This document shows, one piece after another, positions 62,460 through 64,000 of a stretch of DNA of 64,000 nucleotides. Below the pieces are notes generated by a model that searched no databases, had not been told where the DNA came from, and was given only the letters and a program-made list of their open reading frames with translations. Both the position numbers and the translations under genes were made by a program. This DNA comes from Roseospira visakhapatnamensis (GTDB lineage: Bacteria; Pseudomonadota; Alphaproteobacteria; Rhodospirillales; Rhodospirillaceae), in NCBI RefSeq assembly GCF_014197915.1, contig NZ_JACIGK010000024.1, positions 1-64,000 of the forward strand, read 5' to 3'. Positions within the stretch are counted from its first letter, which is position 1. Each line of letters opens with the position of its first letter.

Positions 62460-63496
62460 GGCCGCGCCCTCGGGTCCAGCACCCGGTACAGCGCGTCGGA
62501 CAGCATATTGAGGCCGATGAACACCGCGCCCACCACCACGGTGCCCCCCAGCACGGCGGTCATGTCGGCGTTCAGCAGCGACGTGGTGATGTAGGAGCCC
62601 AGCCCGGGCCAGGAAAACACGATCTCGGTCAGCACCGAGCCCTCCAGCAGCGTCGCGTAGGACAGGGCAATCACCGTCACCAGCGGCACGGCGGCGTTGC
62701 CCAGGGCATGGCGCCAGACCACGGCCCGCTCCGAAAGCCCCTTGACCCGGGCGGTGACGATGTACTCCTGCCGCAACTGGTCGAGCATGAGGCTGCGGGT
62801 CATGCGGCTGATGTAGGCGAGGCTGTAGTAGCCCAGGATCGCCGCCGGCAGGATGATGTGGTCCAGGGCGTTGCGGAACACGGTCCCGTCGCCGGCCAAT
62901 GCCGCGTCCAGCAGGATCACGCCGGTCACCGGCGGCACCAGCCCCTCGTAGAAGATGTCGATGCGCCCGGGGCCGGCCACCCACTCCAGGCGGGCGTAGA
63001 ACACCAGCAGGCCCATCAGCCCCAGCCAGAACACCGGCACCGAGTAGCCCACCAGGCCGATCACGCGGATCACCTGGTCGATCCAGGTGCCTTGCCGGGC
63101 GGCGGCGACCACGCCGGCCGGCACGCCCAGGATCACGCCGAGCACCGTCGCCAGGGTCGCCAGTTCCAGGGTGGCCGGGAACACCCGGGCGACGTCCTCC
63201 AGCACCGGGCGCCCGGTCAGCACCGAGGTTCCGAAATCCCCCTGGAGCGCCCGCCCCAGGTAGGCCAGGAACTGTTGCCACAGCGGCTGGTCCAGGCCCA
63301 GTTGCGTCCGCGCGGCCTGATAGGCGGCCTCGGTGGCCCGGTCGCCCACCAGGTTCAGCGCCGGGTCCACCGGCACCACCCGGCCGATCAGGAAGGTGAC
63401 CACCAACAGCCCGAGAACCGTCACGGCCACCGTGATCAGCAGCCGCCCGGCACCCAGGGCCAGGCGGCGGACGCGCGGAACGGCGCCGTCGGTCAT
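62456..63496 (-). CDS. ABC transporter permease (DppB/OppB-like)
   Basis: The partner permease, 346 residues from ATG 63496, has the OppB N-terminus (LLITVAVTVLGLLVVTFLIG), the PVDPALNLVGDRATEAAYQA and LGLDQPLWQQFLAYLGRALQ segments, GDFGTSVLTGRPVLEDV and the EAA loop EYIVTARVKGLSERAVVWRH. A GTG at 63526 would add ten residues. It is directly downstream of the binding-protein gene, the normal dppABCDF order. Confidence 0.92.
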   Translation of the reverse strand: MTDGAVPRVRRLALGAGRLLITVAVTVLGLLVVTFLIGRVVPVDPALNLVGDRATEAAYQAARTQLGLDQPLWQQFLAYLGRALQGDFGTSVLTGRPVLEDVARVFPATLELATLATVLGVILGVPAGVVAAARQGTWIDQVIRVIGLVGYSVPVFWLGLMGLLVFYARLEWVAGPGRIDIFYEGLVPPVTGVILLDAALAGDGTVFRNALDHIILPAAILGYYSLAYISRMTRSLMLDQLRQEYIVTARVKGLSERAVVWRHALGNAAVPLVTVIALSYATLLEGSVLTEIVFSWPGLGSYITTSLLNADMTAVLGGTVVVGAVFIGLNMLSDALYRVLDPRARP

Positions 63497-63578
63497 CGTC
63501 CACCCATGGCGTGACGATCGCGACACCGGACCCCCGGCGATCGCCGCCGGGGTCCGGGGACCAGGGCGCGGACGGGCC

Positions 63579-64000
63579 TCACCGGTCCTCCCCGCCGTCC
63601 TTGACGATGTTGCGGTAGTAGACCACGTCGAAGTTGGGGCCGACCTCGAACCCCGTCACGCCGGCCCGCTCCGCCACCACGGCGATGTCCTGGAACATGA
63701 GGACGAAGGGCGACGTGGCCTGGTGATCGCGTTGCAGGGCCTCGTACATGGCGCCGCGGGTCTCTACGTCGGGTTCGGCCAGCGCGGCCTCGGTACGCGC
63801 CGTCATCTCCGGGATGTCCCAGGCGTTGCGCCAGGCGAGCAACCGGTGGGGGCTGTCCTCGCCATTGTCCGGGTTCCAGGCGAAGCCCGCCGCGTTGGCG
63901 TGCGGATCCAGGAAGTCGGGCGCCCAGCGACCGATGTAGATGTCATGCTGACGGGCGCGGTACTTGGTCAGGGTCTGCCTGTTGTCGCCGGGGATGATCT
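63579..64000 (-). CDS. ABC transporter substrate-binding protein (family 5), C-terminal part
   Basis: The frame is open to the right edge, so only the last 140 residues are present. Readable pieces are QHDIYIGRWAPDFLDPHANA and AGFAWNPDNGEDSPHRLL near the edge, then AWRNAWDIPEMTARTEAALA and RGAMYEALQRDHQATSPFVL, ending EVGPNFDVVYYRNIVKDGGE. This is typical of the C-terminal lobe of DppA/OppA-type periplasmic binding proteins (family 5). It is the first gene of the transporter unit; peptide, nickel or another substrate cannot be told apart from this part. Confidence 0.85.
   Translation of the reverse strand, partial: IIPGDNRQTLTKYRARQHDIYIGRWAPDFLDPHANAAGFAWNPDNGEDSPHRLLAWRNAWDIPEMTARTEAALAEPDVETRGAMYEALQRDHQATSPFVLMFQDIAVVAERAGVTGFEVGPNFDVVYYRNIVKDGGEDR

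Overview
The window is about 70% G+C and almost fully coding. Gene content and order point to an alphaproteobacterium, most likely of the Rhodospirillales: carB-greA, miaB-phoH-ybeY-corC-lnt-XRE, tolB-pal-ybgF-tilS-ftsH-folP, an F1-ATPase zeta-type inhibitor, and a PurS/PurQ/small-PurL system. I cannot name the genus from sequence alone. No rRNA, tRNA or CRISPR array was seen.

Layout. 0.2-6.8 kb: dnaE, then a divergent periplasmic binding-protein-like gene and a divergent polysaccharide deacetylase. 6.8-8.5 kb is an accessory patch: a dispersed palindromic element, an IS1182-type transposase remnant, a low-G+C stretch and an orphan phage-Mu-like repressor/Ner pair. 8.7-15.8 kb: a DMT exporter and two large second-messenger proteins placed tail to tail (REC-HisKA-PAS-GGDEF-EAL and CHASE2-adenylate cyclase). 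15.9-18.5 kb: aspartate aminotransferase and an ArsR/VOC operon that contains a truncated alpha/beta hydrolase. 18.5-27.3 kb: greA, carB, glmM, a second DMT exporter, the ATPase inhibitor, an NRDE protein and an XRE protein. 27.5-31.9 kb: purC, purS, purQ, purL, with a second copy of the palindromic element between purC and purS.

32.0-34.2 kb holds the most novel locus: a 67-residue peptide ending CGGFGCG, with its own promoter, followed by a radical SAM/SPASM peptide maturase. This looks like a ribosomally synthesised, post-translationally modified peptide (RiPP) system that I cannot assign to a named family. 34.3-42.8 kb: gabD, then a tightly overlapping miaB-phoH-ybeY-corC-lnt operon and an XRE regulator. 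42.8-45.7 kb: hldE with a small membrane protein, and a divergent DUF2937 gene. 45.7-47.1 kb: a long non-coding region with an A+T-rich island and 15-bp tandem repeats, leading into dnaA. 48.7-57.2 kb (minus strand): tolB, pal (with a third, half-length copy of the palindromic element at its stop codon), ybgF, tilS, ftsH and folP. 57.4-64 kb: rnr and a dipeptide/oligopeptide-type ABC transporter whose binding-protein gene runs off the right edge.

Most genes are housekeeping: replication, purine and pyrimidine synthesis, tRNA and rRNA maturation, envelope integrity and lipoprotein maturation. The unusual material is the RiPP locus, the CTAG-bounded palindromic element (three copies, two of which supply TAG stop codons to flanking frames), the 15-bp repeats upstream of both dnaA and dnaE, the composite signalling protein, and the mobile-element debris at 6.8-8.5 kb.
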